Part shown: in pieces, positions 24,123-34,012 of the stretch | Position numbering within the stretch: position 1 is the first letter of the stretch | Layout: every line of letters starts with the position of its first letter | Assembly (NCBI GenBank): GCA_022843605.1 | Contig: JALHNI010000007.1 | Span: 23,532-87,531 of the forward strand | DNA length: 64,000 nt | From: Bryobacter sp. | Lineage (GTDB): Bacteria; Acidobacteriota; Terriglobia; Bryobacterales; Bryobacteraceae | Reading direction: 5' to 3' | Translations under genes and position numbers: made by a program | The notes under the pieces: model-generated | Seen by the model: only the letters and a program-made list of their open reading frames with translations | Databases searched by the model: none | What the model was told of the DNA's origin: nothing

Positions 24123-27100
24123 TTATACGCCCAGCAGGATGCCCCGGGACGGCTGCCCGCTGAGTGACGCTACCGCGGCTACATACCAGGCCAACTGCGA
24201 CTGATACTTGCGCCGGTTCAGGGTGAGATCGGCACTCGTCTTGAAGTCGACAATCACCCACCCGCCGTCGCCGAGAAAGGCGAGGTCGATGCGGCCCTCA
24301 ATGAGTTGATCACCCGTGCGCCAACTCACAGGCCACTCGCGATGCACGCGGGTGGCTTGGCGGGCCTGCTGGAGCGTCGTGTGATTCAGCGCTGCCACGA
24401 CGGCATTCGCCGCGGCCAACGCTTCGTCTTCATCGGCGCCGAGGATGCGCGCATGCATGCCGGCGCTCAGGATGACGCTCTCCGAGGTCGCTGACAGGTC
24501 GACTTGGCTCAACACGGCATGCACCAGCGTGCCGAAGCGGGGGCCATAGGGCCGCGGCGCCCGGTCGCCCACCATCATCGTTTCGATGGTGCCGGTGAAG
24601 CCGGGAGGCGACTCCAATTCGCCGGTGGCGGTGACGACGCGTACGCTCGGCCGCGCGCCCTGTTCCAGCAGGGCCTGCCGGCTTTCGCGCCAAGCCTGGT
24701 AAGGCGCCAAGCTATCGGCGCCACCCTCGCCAAGCAATTGCTGTTGGCGCAGACCGTAGTCCGCGTCGAACTCGCGGTTGAGTACCGCCGGATCCCACCA
24801 GACCACTTCGTGGTCTCCCGATCGCGGGCCATGCAAACCAGGACGGACAGAGCATTCCTCGGTGCCGATCTGGTCCATGGGCCGCTCCAGCACGCTTGCC
24901 GGCCCAAACGGCGGACAGGTATCCGCTCGCCGCGCCGTGCGCCAAGCCGAACGCGGCGGATAGACAGCTTTATTTAACGGCTCAAGCCACCCCTCCATTT
25001 CCTGTTCGCCAACTACCGGCACGACGAGCAAGTCCTTGGCGCGCGTGGCTGCGACATAGGCGACGCGCACGCCTTCGGCCCGGTCGCGCGCCTGCTCCCG
25101 CACTTGCTCCTGCATCAACTCGATGGGCATGCAATTGAGTAACTCGGTGGCACAAAGCTGCTTATCGTTGTCGACGAAACGCTCGGGCTGCTTGCGCGCC
25201 AGGTTCGCTGTCAGGTCAGCGAGAATCACCACCGGGAACTCGAGGCCCTTGGCGGCATGGGTCGTCATCAGCCGGACGCCTTCCGAACCCTCCTCCAGAA
25301 CGGCTGCCTCACTCACCTCGGTGCTGTGTTCAGCCTGTTCTTCCAGACGCTCCACAAAGCCGCGGAATGAGATGCCCCCTTCAAGCTCGTACCCGCGCGC
25401 CAAGTCCGCCAAGCGCACGACGTTGGCCAGCACCTGATGGCCGGCGGGCCGGAAGGCGAAGCCGGCATGGGCGCGTGTGGCTTCCAGCAAGCGGTTGAGC
25501 GTATCGGCCACTGGCCGCCAGTTCCGTTTGCGATGTAGCTCGCGTAGTAGCTCCAGCGCCTCGACAATCGGGGCGAACTCTTCGGCGGGGCTCTCGAGTT
25601 TGCGAAACGGATTCAGACTATGGTGCTTATGGCGAAACTTCAACAGCGTAGCGTCGTTGATGGCAAACAAGCTACCGCGTAGCGTCGCATAGAGGGCAAG
25701 TTCATCATCCGGCCACTCGATCGCCGTGAGGGCAGCGCGCAAACTCTCCACTTCTTCACGGCGATGAAAAGACTTTGAGCCGACCAGAAGATGCGAGATC
25801 CCACGCGCCTCAAAGCGCCGCGTATATTCGCGCGAGATGTCGACGCCGTAGTTCGTGAGGCGGCGGAACAGCAGGCAGATATGGCGTTCGCGGATCGGCA
25901 CCCGCTGGCCGCGATTTTCGGGATCGCGCACCGTCCAGCCGCTCCGGTGCAAGAGCCAATCGGTGAAGGCAACGATCGCTTCCGGCTCGCTTTCGGCCAC
26001 GACGCGGCGGCTGACGTCGCGGGTGGCATAGACGCGCGGAGCGGGCAGCGCGACTACGGTGGGCTGCGCGGCCTGGTGCGGCTCGCCCTGCAGCAAAGGC
26101 GAGTAGCTCGCCTGGCCCGTCAGTTCGTCGCCATTCATCTCTTCCGCGAAGGCCGCATTCACGAAGTGCTGCAAGGGCAGCACCGAGCGGAAGCTGCGCG
26201 TCAACTGGACCACACCCACACCCCGATCAAGCAGATTCTTGCGCAGCTTCTGATAGAGCAACACGTCGGCGCGGCGGAACTTGTAGATCGACTGCTTGGG
26301 ATCTCCCACGACGAAGAGCTTGCCATCCACCGGCCTTGCCTTCATCCAGTCATTCTGCTGCTCGTCGTCGGCCACCAGCAGAAGAATGATTTCAGCCTGC
26401 AGAGGATCGGTATCTTGAAACTCATCCACGAAGAGATGGGAGAAACGGCGCTGAAGGTAACCGCGGACCTGTTGATTGTCGCGAATGAGGTCGCGCGTCA
26501 GAATCAGTTGGTCAAGGAAGTCGAGCTGTCCGGCCTGGCGTTTCAGGTCTTCATAGCGATCGACGAAGCCCGCCAACTCTTCCTTGAGTTCGGCGGCCAG
26601 GTCAGCGTCAGCGCAGGTCTTGAAGCTGGTGAGCGCGGCCATCAGGTCTTCTACGCCTTTGCGCTTGTTGTAAATGAGATCGCGATGCAGCCGGACGAGT
26701 TGCGCCTCCAGCGCGTCATAGTCGCGCCGGCCGATCTCGTCGGCGCGGGCAATCCCAGTAGCCAGTTCACGAATCACCGCGAAGCTTTGGTTGAGCTTCG
26801 GTCCGACGGCCAGCAGGTGACCGACGATCTGGTCAATGGCGCCGTGACGATCGAAGGGAACACGCGTCCACGGTGCAGTGAAGTCGCGCCACTCTACGAG
26901 CTGGATGGCGGCGTAGCGCAGGTCATCGAGTGGGGAGCGGTCGCCGCGTTTTGTCCAGGCCAGGCGGCTGAGCGCGCGACGTACCCCGGGCGAGTCCTCC
27001 TGAAGGCGTCCTTGAATCCAGCCGCGAAAAGCTCGTCCGTAAAGACGATCGCGCTGATAGTCGGTAATCTCGCCGAAGGCCGGATCCACCCGAGCCTCCA

Positions 27101-27461
27101 CGGGCCGCTCCCGTAGAATCTGCGCGCAGAAGGCATGGATTGTGCCGATGGAGGCCTCTTCCAGATGCTGCAGCGCATGCTCCAGATGCTCGCGATCCAG
27201 CCCCTCGCTGCTGCCGCGAGCCCGGTCGAGTTCCTGGCGCAGCCGTAGCTTCATCTCGCCAGCGGCCTTATGGGTAAAGGTGACGGCCGCAAGTTGATCA
27301 ATCGTGGTGCGGCCGGAGCGCAGGACGTTCACCATGCGCGCCACCATCTCGGTGGTTTTGCCCGTTCCGGCGGATGCCTCAACCAACAGACTCTCTTCGA
27401 GCCCGTGGCGAATCCGCTCGCGGGCGGCACTGTCGCTTGGCAGCGCGTAGACCGTGCTCAC
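24123..27461 (-). CDS. addA: AddA-type helicase-nuclease subunit (UvrD-like helicase plus PD-(D/E)XK nuclease)
   Basis: The 1112-residue protein has a Walker A motif ASAGTGKT at 29-36, a Walker B/motif II LFVDEFQDTDPLQ, motif III/IV region GDPKQSIYKFRRAD, motif V THAAKGLEFPVV and motif VI VAYVAATRAKDLL. The C-terminal PD-(D/E)XK nuclease shows EGRIDLAF and VIVDFKTS. This is the order of AddA/RecB-type exonuclease V subunits that process double-strand breaks for recombination. The GTG start overlaps the TGA of addB as GTGA, so the subunits are translationally coupled. The AddB partner and the absence of a RecC or RecD neighbour favour AddAB over RecBCD. Confidence 0.88.
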   Translation of the reverse strand: MSTVYALPSDSAARERIRHGLEESLLVEASAGTGKTTEMVARMVNVLRSGRTTIDQLAAVTFTHKAAGEMKLRLRQELDRARGSSEGLDREHLEHALQHLEEASIGTIHAFCAQILRERPVEARVDPAFGEITDYQRDRLYGRAFRGWIQGRLQEDSPGVRRALSRLAWTKRGDRSPLDDLRYAAIQLVEWRDFTAPWTRVPFDRHGAIDQIVGHLLAVGPKLNQSFAVIRELATGIARADEIGRRDYDALEAQLVRLHRDLIYNKRKGVEDLMAALTSFKTCADADLAAELKEELAGFVDRYEDLKRQAGQLDFLDQLILTRDLIRDNQQVRGYLQRRFSHLFVDEFQDTDPLQAEIILLLVADDEQQNDWMKARPVDGKLFVVGDPKQSIYKFRRADVLLYQKLRKNLLDRGVGVVQLTRSFRSVLPLQHFVNAAFAEEMNGDELTGQASYSPLLQGEPHQAAQPTVVALPAPRVYATRDVSRRVVAESEPEAIVAFTDWLLHRSGWTVRDPENRGQRVPIRERHICLLFRRLTNYGVDISREYTRRFEARGISHLLVGSKSFHRREEVESLRAALTAIEWPDDELALYATLRGSLFAINDATLLKFRHKHHSLNPFRKLESPAEEFAPIVEALELLRELHRKRNWRPVADTLNRLLEATRAHAGFAFRPAGHQVLANVVRLADLARGYELEGGISFRGFVERLEEQAEHSTEVSEAAVLEEGSEGVRLMTTHAAKGLEFPVVILADLTANLARKQPERFVDNDKQLCATELLNCMPIELMQEQVREQARDRAEGVRVAYVAATRAKDLLVVPVVGEQEMEGWLEPLNKAVYPPRSAWRTARRADTCPPFGPASVLERPMDQIGTEECSVRPGLHGPRSGDHEVVWWDPAVLNREFDADYGLRQQQLLGEGGADSLAPYQAWRESRQALLEQGARPSVRVVTATGELESPPGFTGTIETMMVGDRAPRPYGPRFGTLVHAVLSQVDLSATSESVILSAGMHARILGADEDEALAAANAVVAALNHTTLQQARQATRVHREWPVSWRTGDQLIEGRIDLAFLGDGGWVIVDFKTSADLTLNRRKYQSQLAWYVAAVASLSGQPSRGILLGV

Positions 27462-30400
27462 GGCATCCTCCGGATTTCGAGCAGCGGCTCCAGGCGGGCG
27501 TGCTTGCGCCGCGACCGCTCGTACTCATAGGGTCCGCAGATCGCCTTGTAGTCGCAACGCCCACAGACATCCTTCGCGGGTGCCGCGGGCAGAAAGCCCG
27601 TCGAAACGGCCTCTTCAATGGTGCTGAGGATGCGACCTATGTGATGGCGCGATTGGTCATTCAGGCGGACCACCATCTCCCGATAGCCACCGCGCTGCGT
27701 GCAATAGAAGAGACGTCCGCTCTCCACCGGCAAGCCCAGCAATTGTTCCATCGCCAACGCATAAAGTACAGGCTGAAGAACTGTGCCGCCGCCGACATAC
27801 AGCGGCGGCTTCTCCGGCGGCTTGCCCGTCTTGTGGTCGGTGATGCGGAGTATCTGCTGCGTCGCGTGCTTCTCGACCAGGTCGACGCTGCCGCGCAGTT
27901 GGAACTGATCGAGAATGCGGGCGGCCGGCGCGGTTGCATCCTTCACTCCGAAGCCGTACTCGGCGTGCATGGGGATCCACTCGCCGCCGGAGTAAGCGAC
28001 CTGACGGAGCCAGCCACGCAGATCCGTTCGTAGTTCCTCTACCTCGGCGTTCCACACGCGCGGAATCGCCGGGGCCAGTTGCTCTCGGTAGTCCGCGGCC
28101 AAGCGGTTCAGAACGCGGTCGGCCGAGTCATAGGCTTCAGTGAGGTTTTGCCGTGTGATCGGAAAGGCTTCAGACTCGAGCAACTCCTTCTGCACGGCGT
28201 GAAACAGGGCGCCTCGCGTCAACGGATCCATCTGCTCCAGGGGTGCGCTGACTTCACGCGGCCGCAATCGTTGGATGCCATGCAGGAGGAACTTGTAGGG
28301 GCAGTCGGCGAAGTGCTGCAGCGTGGTGGGCGGAAAGTCACGCACAGAAGGACGCTGAGTCGCCAGTAAGTCGAGCGCGGGTAAGTCGGCGCGAACCAGA
28401 CCGTCGGCCTCGCTCCAGGAAGATCGCCAGCGCGCATAGCGTGACCGCAAGCTTCGCGCGAGCGGCTCACTCACTTGAACTAGATACCGTGCCGCTCCGC
28501 GCGCCTCCCGGCGATTGCGATATCGCTCGAGTGTTGCCAGGTCGTACTCGGCATCGTCGATCGCCGCTGCCGGATCCGCTGGCGCCGGCCAGCCGAGCCG
28601 CGAAGGCGCGGCAGCGGCGGCCATCTTGCCGAACTGAGTCAAGTCCGGCAACCGTCCCTCGGCGGCGCGCATCACCTCCAGGGCGTAGAACGACGGCACG
28701 CGCGGCCGGGCTTTTCCCGTATCCATGCGCGGATAAGAGACCACTATCCGCTCGCTCGCCGCGGCAACCGCCACATGCAGCAACAGGCGCTCGCGTTCCA
28801 CACGCGTATCTTGCACGGCTAGCCCACCAAGTGCCGGGCGGTACACATCCAGCAGCAGGGGATCTTCGACGGCTCGCTGCGGAAAGATTCCCTCCGCCAA
28901 GCCCGGTACGAAAACGACCTGAAACGTCCGGCCGCGTGCCTCGTCATTCGTGCAAACGAAGACGCGCCCTTCGCGGCGGTGCGGCGGATCGCGACGCAGA
29001 AAGCGCAGCCGCTCCTCCAAAACGCCATAGATCTCGTCCAAGCCAACGGGCCCCACTTGGCCCATCGGCGCCAACTCGGCCAGCATCCCCAACACACTGT
29101 CCGGTTGCCGCAGGGCCGTCTCCGCCAGTTCCGTCAACTTCAGGATCCAGTCAGCCCAGGCGCGCTGGCCGGGCAAGCGATCGAGTAAGTCGATCAACGG
29201 CAACGCGAAGTGCCGTAGGTGCCGCAATTGGCTCACGCGACGCTCTAGGTGGGGCACCGCGTCTGGGTCGGCGGTCGCCATTTGAAAACGAAGCTCCGCA
29301 TTGAGTCCATCCAGCCGGCGCACCCAGCGAGCGCGTCCCCCCACCACTGCGGCATCCACTAAGAGGCGCTCCCAGCCAGACGGAGTGATCAAGGGTACGC
29401 TCTTGTCTTCCGGTTCCGGCTCCTCGGTGGGCGAAGCAACAAAGGCGGCCAGCACTTCGTCCTGCATCCCGGCGCCGGCCGCGCGGGTCCTTACCGGCTC
29501 GCCTTCACCGTTGAGGTCCGGTACCTGGGCCAAGGAAAGATACTCGGCAAAACGTGAGGCGGAACATCCCTCTGACGCACAAGCGAGCAGCGCCAGGAAC
29601 GCGCGGCCCGCGGGATCCGGCCGCGCCGTGCCCCGGCTAGCGTAGAACGGCACACCGGCTCGGCGTAATGCCTCTTCCAGCAGCGGCTGATAGCGGTCGA
29701 CACCGCGCAGAATCACCGCCATCCGGTCGAAGGGTACACCCGAGCGCGCCGCCGAATGGATCCGTCGCGCAATCTCCACGCACTCCAATCCTTCCCCGGG
29801 GGCGGAAAACAGATCGAGGGTGGTATCGCTTTTTCCGGAAGGCTCCAGTTGAGCGGCGAAAAGATCTCGGCGGATGCGGCCCAGCGTACTGTCTTCCGGC
29901 TGAGCAAGGTCGCGGGCGTTCGTGTTGAGTAAGTTCTCCAGAGCCAGCCGTGATTCGCCATCGCGACTCACCTCCAGCACGAGCAAGTCTGGAGAGCCCG
30001 CGGCTAAGGCGCGAAGAAGCTGACGTTGGCGCGCGAATCGCACGGGCAGGTCGAGCCACAACATCGGCAGACGAAGCCACGGATGCTGCCCCCGTTCTGC
30101 TGCTGATTCAGCCAGAGTCAGCAACCTCGCCCAGTCCACCAGACCGCGCGCCGTCAGTTCCGTTGAATAGGCCTCAGCAAAGCGCGCCAGATCCGCGCCG
30201 GGCTCGCCGGCCGCGCGCAAGGCAGACAGGTCGATGCGCTCCAACCGCAGTTCGTTTAGCGTCGACGACAAGGCCCGCACAAAGCCGGGCATCTTCGCCA
30301 CGGGCCCGAAGTACTCCAACTGGCCCAGGCTGGCGTGCACGACGCGCGCAACCAGTGCCTCCAGGCTCAGACGGCTGATGGGCGTCAAGCTGCGCGCCGC

Positions 30401-30613
30401 GACTTCTTCGGCGGCCAGCGTCGTCACCACCTGGGTGAGCGTCACGGTATGGATACCCAGGGCGCCCTGGCCGGGAACAGAGCGGGCAAAGTCGTCGGCC
30501 GTTCCCCGGGCGCCGCCCACCACCAGCACCTCGCCGTCGCGGTGCGCAGCCAGAAACTTGGCGCCTTCCTGGTGTAACTCGTGATAAGCCGCGCCGCACA
30601 GGATGGTTGGCAT
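27458..30613 (-). CDS. addB: AddB-type nuclease subunit with iron-sulfur cluster motif
   Basis: This 1051-residue protein pairs with AddA. The N-terminal region has a helicase-like fold but a broken P-loop (GGARGTAD instead of GxxGxGKT), as expected for a subunit that scans DNA without hydrolysing ATP. The C-terminal nuclease domain contains GSVDLVEK and RITDHKTGK for metal binding. Four cysteines typical of the AddB [4Fe-4S] staple are present: one in HFADCPYKFLL and three in VCGRCDYKAIC. It starts 8 bases after lpxI and overlaps addA by 4 bases. The sequence is divergent from the better-known Firmicutes AddB, but the cysteine pattern and the pairing make the assignment solid. Confidence 0.85.
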   Translation of the reverse strand: MPTILCGAAYHELHQEGAKFLAAHRDGEVLVVGGARGTADDFARSVPGQGALGIHTVTLTQVVTTLAAEEVAARSLTPISRLSLEALVARVVHASLGQLEYFGPVAKMPGFVRALSSTLNELRLERIDLSALRAAGEPGADLARFAEAYSTELTARGLVDWARLLTLAESAAERGQHPWLRLPMLWLDLPVRFARQRQLLRALAAGSPDLLVLEVSRDGESRLALENLLNTNARDLAQPEDSTLGRIRRDLFAAQLEPSGKSDTTLDLFSAPGEGLECVEIARRIHSAARSGVPFDRMAVILRGVDRYQPLLEEALRRAGVPFYASRGTARPDPAGRAFLALLACASEGCSASRFAEYLSLAQVPDLNGEGEPVRTRAAGAGMQDEVLAAFVASPTEEPEPEDKSVPLITPSGWERLLVDAAVVGGRARWVRRLDGLNAELRFQMATADPDAVPHLERRVSQLRHLRHFALPLIDLLDRLPGQRAWADWILKLTELAETALRQPDSVLGMLAELAPMGQVGPVGLDEIYGVLEERLRFLRRDPPHRREGRVFVCTNDEARGRTFQVVFVPGLAEGIFPQRAVEDPLLLDVYRPALGGLAVQDTRVERERLLLHVAVAAASERIVVSYPRMDTGKARPRVPSFYALEVMRAAEGRLPDLTQFGKMAAAAAPSRLGWPAPADPAAAIDDAEYDLATLERYRNRREARGAARYLVQVSEPLARSLRSRYARWRSSWSEADGLVRADLPALDLLATQRPSVRDFPPTTLQHFADCPYKFLLHGIQRLRPREVSAPLEQMDPLTRGALFHAVQKELLESEAFPITRQNLTEAYDSADRVLNRLAADYREQLAPAIPRVWNAEVEELRTDLRGWLRQVAYSGGEWIPMHAEYGFGVKDATAPAARILDQFQLRGSVDLVEKHATQQILRITDHKTGKPPEKPPLYVGGGTVLQPVLYALAMEQLLGLPVESGRLFYCTQRGGYREMVVRLNDQSRHHIGRILSTIEEAVSTGFLPAAPAKDVCGRCDYKAICGPYEYERSRRKHARLEPLLEIRRMP

Positions 30614-30621
30614 GTGGTTAC

Positions 30622-31434
30622 TTACTCAGCGGGAGGATAGCCAATGATACTGATGCCGGCGGCATTGGCGGCGTCGATCATCTCCGCGCGGTCCAGAAGC
30701 AGCGTCCGGGTCGCGTCCACGGCCAGCGCCGTGGCTCCGCTCTTCTTCATCGCCGCAATCGTCAGCGGACCAGTCACCGGCACATCGAACTGCAAGTGCC
30801 GTCGCCGCCGCGACACCTTGGCCAAACGCAGTGGTTTGCCATCGGCGAGCGATGCGGCCCGCTCCAGCATGGCATCGGTGCCTTCCATGGCCTCCAGAGC
30901 CACGCAAGCCCGTTCGGCGATCGCGACGCTTTGGCCGACATCGACTTGCGCCAGCGCATTGGCGATGCGGCGACCGTAGTCAAGGTCCTTGCGTTCGTCA
31001 TCGTTGGGTTTGCGCTTCGTGAGCACGCCTTCGTCGGCGAGCAAGGACTTCAGCAGCCGAGTAGAATCGCCCAGCATGATGCCTTCGTCGGCCAGTACTT
31101 TAGCGACCCCGCCGATCAGCGCCTCAGTGTTTTTGGCCTCCAACGAAAAAAGTAGTTTAGCCAAACGCCAATCCGGCCGAATGGCCGAAAAGATCTTGGC
31201 ATGCTTCACCTGTCCCGCCATGATCACTTCCGTTACGCCTTCGCGATGGCAGATATCGATCAGCTTACTCAGGGCGCCCAGCGAAATCCAGTAGGTTTTG
31301 TCCGCCAGCCTGGCGATCTCCGGGGAGGCTTCTTCCTCGATCCCAATCGCGACCACATCGTGACCCAAGCCGCGCGCCGCTTCCAGCGCAAGAATCGGAA
31401 ACCGGCCATTGCCGGCAATCAACCCGTACTTCAT
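30622..31434 (-). CDS. lpxI: UDP-2,3-diacylglucosamine pyrophosphatase LpxI
   Basis: The 270-residue protein matches the LpxI (DUF1009) family: it begins KYGLIAGNGRFPILALEAAR, contains AGQVKHAKIF and the C-terminal catalytic-type segments QFDVPVTGPLTI and AGISIIGYPP. LpxI hydrolyses UDP-2,3-diacylglucosamine to lipid X in lipid A synthesis, replacing LpxH in many bacteria. It starts directly after the lpxA stop codon and sits 8 bases before addB, so it belongs to the same operon. Its presence with lpxA and fabZ shows that the organism makes lipid A, consistent with a diderm envelope. Confidence 0.9.
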   Translation of the reverse strand: MKYGLIAGNGRFPILALEAARGLGHDVVAIGIEEEASPEIARLADKTYWISLGALSKLIDICHREGVTEVIMAGQVKHAKIFSAIRPDWRLAKLLFSLEAKNTEALIGGVAKVLADEGIMLGDSTRLLKSLLADEGVLTKRKPNDDERKDLDYGRRIANALAQVDVGQSVAIAERACVALEAMEGTDAMLERAASLADGKPLRLAKVSRRRRHLQFDVPVTGPLTIAAMKKSGATALAVDATRTLLLDRAEMIDAANAAGISIIGYPPAE

Positions 31435-32238
31435 TTACTTAATGAATCCACGTTCGGAGCTTTGGATGAAGGCGAGCAATTGATCCAACGCGGAATCGGA
31501 CGGGAGTTCAGCCCGCATCTTCTCGACGGCTTGGGTCGTGTTCAATTTCTTGTCGCGCAGCCAGCGAAACGCCTTATGTAAAGCGCTGATTTGCTGGGGG
31601 GTGAACCCGCGCCGTTCCAACCCGACCTTGTTCTCGCCGTAAGCTTTGGTGACGCGCTCTGCCGAGGTGACAGAGAACGGCAGCACGTCCTGCAGGATCA
31701 CGCTGTAGCCGCCAATCATCGCGTGCTGGCCGATGCGGCAGAACTGATGCACCCCGGTGAATGCCCCGACCGTCGCCCAATCTTCGACGGTGACATGGCC
31801 CGCAAATGTAACGCCATTGGCGATTACGGTATGGTGCCCGATCCGCACATCATGCGCGACATGGGCATAAGCCATCAAGAGGTTATCGTTTCCCAGGGAA
31901 GTAATTCCCCCTCCACCCTCGGTCCCTCGGTGGATGGTCACAAACTCGCGAATCGTATTCCGGTGGCCAATGCGCGTCTCAGTACGCTCGCCTTTGTATT
32001 TCTTATCCTGCGAAGCCAGGCCGACCGTCGAGTAGGGGTAGACGAGGTTGTCCTCGCCAATCACCGTAGGCCCTTCCAGGCACACGTTGGCCATGATGCG
32101 CGTGCGCGCACCGATCTCCACCTCGGCGCCAACGATCGTGTAAGGGCCGAGTTCGGCGGTGGGATCCACGCGGGCCAGCGGATCGACAATGGCAGTCGGA
32201 TGAATCGTACGAGTTACCCTCGATCCGCGATCGTACAC
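31435..32238 (-). CDS. lpxA: UDP-N-acetylglucosamine acyltransferase LpxA
   Basis: The 267-residue protein is a left-handed beta-helix acyltransferase with repeated hexapeptides from about 12 to 190 (for example IHPTAIVDP, VGAEVEIG, AHVAHDVRIG and the HVTVEDWATVGAFTGVHQ catalytic region) and a helical C-terminal domain. It transfers a hydroxyacyl chain from ACP to UDP-GlcNAc, the first step of lipid A synthesis. The ATG at 32238 overlaps the 3' end of fabZ by 25 bases in a different frame, and no later start fits. The fabZ-lpxA-lpxI order is common. Confidence 0.93.
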   Translation of the reverse strand: MYDRGSRVTRTIHPTAIVDPLARVDPTAELGPYTIVGAEVEIGARTRIMANVCLEGPTVIGEDNLVYPYSTVGLASQDKKYKGERTETRIGHRNTIREFVTIHRGTEGGGGITSLGNDNLLMAYAHVAHDVRIGHHTVIANGVTFAGHVTVEDWATVGAFTGVHQFCRIGQHAMIGGYSVILQDVLPFSVTSAERVTKAYGENKVGLERRGFTPQQISALHKAFRWLRDKKLNTTQAVEKMRAELPSDSALDQLLAFIQSSERGFIK

Positions 32239-32651
32239 ATGACAATGGCCTCTGCCACCGGGACACCATCGACCGTGGCAAGCCCTTTCATTTTCGCGAT
32301 CGTCGATTTCTTCTTGATGTAGGTGAGTTCCATGCGCAAGGCATCGCCCGGCCGCACCGGCCGCCGGAACTTGGCCTCCTCAATGGAGGCCATCAGTACC
32401 ACTTTGCTGTGGCGATCCGGCACCTGGCTCAAAACCAGCACCCCGGCCGTCTGCGCCATCGCTTCCACGATCAGCACGCCCGGCATCACCGCATAGTTCG
32501 GGTAGTGCCCGATGAAGAAGGGCTCGTTGATGCTGACATTCTTCAGGCCGACAATGCGGTCTTCCTCCATTTCCAGGATCCGGTCCACCAGGAGGAACGG
32601 ATACCGGTGCGGCAGGATGTCTTTGATGGCGTCAATATCCAGTACGGGCAT
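32214..32651 (-). CDS. fabZ: 3-hydroxyacyl-[ACP] dehydratase FabZ
   Basis: The 145-residue protein has the hot-dog-fold FabZ signatures HRYPFLLVDR (with the catalytic histidine in the following GHYP) and MPGVLIVEAMAQ (catalytic glutamate). It dehydrates 3-hydroxyacyl-ACP in fatty-acid synthesis and competes with LpxA for hydroxyacyl-ACP, which explains why the two genes overlap. The usual proline in GHFPxxP is replaced here (GHYPNYAVMPG). It starts 24 bases after aroK. Confidence 0.93.
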   Translation of the reverse strand: MPVLDIDAIKDILPHRYPFLLVDRILEMEEDRIVGLKNVSINEPFFIGHYPNYAVMPGVLIVEAMAQTAGVLVLSQVPDRHSKVVLMASIEEAKFRRPVRPGDALRMELTYIKKKSTIAKMKGLATVDGVPVAEAIVMCTIADRG

Positions 32652-32675
32652 GTCGCCTACATGATAGCAACGCGA

Positions 32676-33206
32676 TCAGGAAACCAGCCCAAGGCCGAGG
32701 ATCCTGCGAACGGTCTCGTTGTCGTCATCGGTGTCGGCATCGATCCGGTAGTCGGCCAATGCGTAGATCGGCTTGCGCGCTTCGTAGAGGGCGGCGAACG
32801 CCTCGGGGTCGCGCGCCAAGGGCCGGTGACGCTCCTTCGCCACCCGCTCGCGCGTCCTTTCGAGTGGACAGTCGAGCCAGATGGTAATGCCGTGATCCTT
32901 TAGCCGAAGGCGGTTCGCCTCCGGCGTGAACGCGCCCCCGCCAAGTGCCAGAACAAGCGGATGTCCACGCGGCACCTGAGCGACGGCCGCCTTCAGCGCT
33001 TCCGACTCCCGCCGACGAAACTCGGGCTCGCCATGCTGCGCAAACAAGTCGCTGATGGTCATCCCTTCCCGCGCCTCAATCACCGCATCGAGGTCCTCAA
33101 AGGGCCAACCCAGTTCCGCAGCCAATCGCCGGCCCACCGTGGATTTGCCGCTTCCCATAAAGCCGACCAGATAGATTCCAGGATTTCGTTTCAGGGCAAG
33201 AATCAT
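32676..33206 (-). CDS. aroK: shikimate kinase
   Basis: The 176-residue protein has the P-loop GFMGSGKSTVG, the shikimate-binding DLDAVIEAREGMTISDLF, the FRRRES arginine motif and the GGGAF Walker-B-like stretch. The lid region RHRPLARDP is also present. It phosphorylates shikimate in aromatic amino-acid synthesis. The ATG overlaps the stop of the upstream SDR gene (ATGA), so translation is coupled, and fabZ follows at 24 bases. Confidence 0.93.
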   Translation of the reverse strand: MILALKRNPGIYLVGFMGSGKSTVGRRLAAELGWPFEDLDAVIEAREGMTISDLFAQHGEPEFRRRESEALKAAVAQVPRGHPLVLALGGGAFTPEANRLRLKDHGITIWLDCPLERTRERVAKERHRPLARDPEAFAALYEARKPIYALADYRIDADTDDDNETVRRILGLGLVS

Positions 33207-33997
33207 GCAGAGTGGCTCTCATTCACGCGCCGCAACTGTGCGTCCACCAGGCGGGGAAACAGGCGTGCGGCGGCAATCATCGCCCAGCCCAACTTCGGGG
33301 TCACCACAGTTCGTTTGTCGCGTTCAATTCCTCTGATTATGGCTTCAGCGCACTGTTCAGGCGTAATGGCCATGCCCCTGGCGCGAAAAATGCGCGCCGG
33401 AGGCTTGCCGCCCAGCACATGGCTCTGGAAACCCGTATTCACGTAGCTCGGGCAAACCATCAACGTGCGGATGCCCGTTCCAGCCAACTCAATCCGCAAA
33501 CCATCGGTGAAGGACCCCAAAGCGTACTTGGAGGCCGAATAGAGCGTCAGCCAAGGCAAGGTCATCTTGCCGGCGATCGATCCGACATTGACAATGAGGC
33601 CCGTGCCGGTGGCTTTCATGTGCGGCACCACGGCTTGCGTCATCGCGAGAGGCGCCATCACGTTTAACTCGAACATGCAGCGCGTATCGTCAAGCGATGC
33701 CTTCCAACTGGGAGCGTAAAGGCCCACACCGGCATTGTTGACCAGGATATCGACACGGCCGAACTGATTAAGGGTTTGCTGGACCGCGCGAGCCGGAAAA
33801 CCGGGCTCGGTGAGGTCGCCCGGTATCGGGAAAACGCCATCGATCGCCCGCAATTTGGCTTCGCTGCGCGCGATCCCAGCCACCTTCGCGCCACGGGCCA
33901 ACAGGCCGCGCGCACAGGCCAATCCGATGCCCTCGCTGGCCCCGGTCACCAGCACCACTTTGCCTGCGCAATTCACCAGATGAGAGTAACATGCCAT
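33203..33997 (-). CDS. short-chain dehydrogenase/reductase
   Basis: The 264-residue protein has the SDR nucleotide-binding motif TGASEGIG, the NNAG motif, the catalytic serine in VNVGSIAG and the YxxxK motif YSASKYA. The family acts on many substrates with NAD(P)H. Residues near the C-terminus include a basic tail typical of membrane-associated SDRs of the DltE/YqjQ kind. It is the first gene of the long minus-strand operon and is divergent from the LON-domain gene, whose start lies about 15 bases away. Specificity is unknown. Confidence 0.85.
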   Translation of the reverse strand: MACYSHLVNCAGKVVLVTGASEGIGLACARGLLARGAKVAGIARSEAKLRAIDGVFPIPGDLTEPGFPARAVQQTLNQFGRVDILVNNAGVGLYAPSWKASLDDTRCMFELNVMAPLAMTQAVVPHMKATGTGLIVNVGSIAGKMTLPWLTLYSASKYALGSFTDGLRIELAGTGIRTLMVCPSYVNTGFQSHVLGGKPPARIFRARGMAITPEQCAEAIIRGIERDKRTVVTPKLGWAMIAAARLFPRLVDAQLRRVNESHSA

Positions 33998-34012
33998 GTT
34001 ACGATCTCAGGA

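Noticed and set aside
25791..27116. 441-codon plus-strand frame opposite addA
   Set aside because: AddA motifs are intact on the other strand and the frame has no recognisable features or ribosome binding site.
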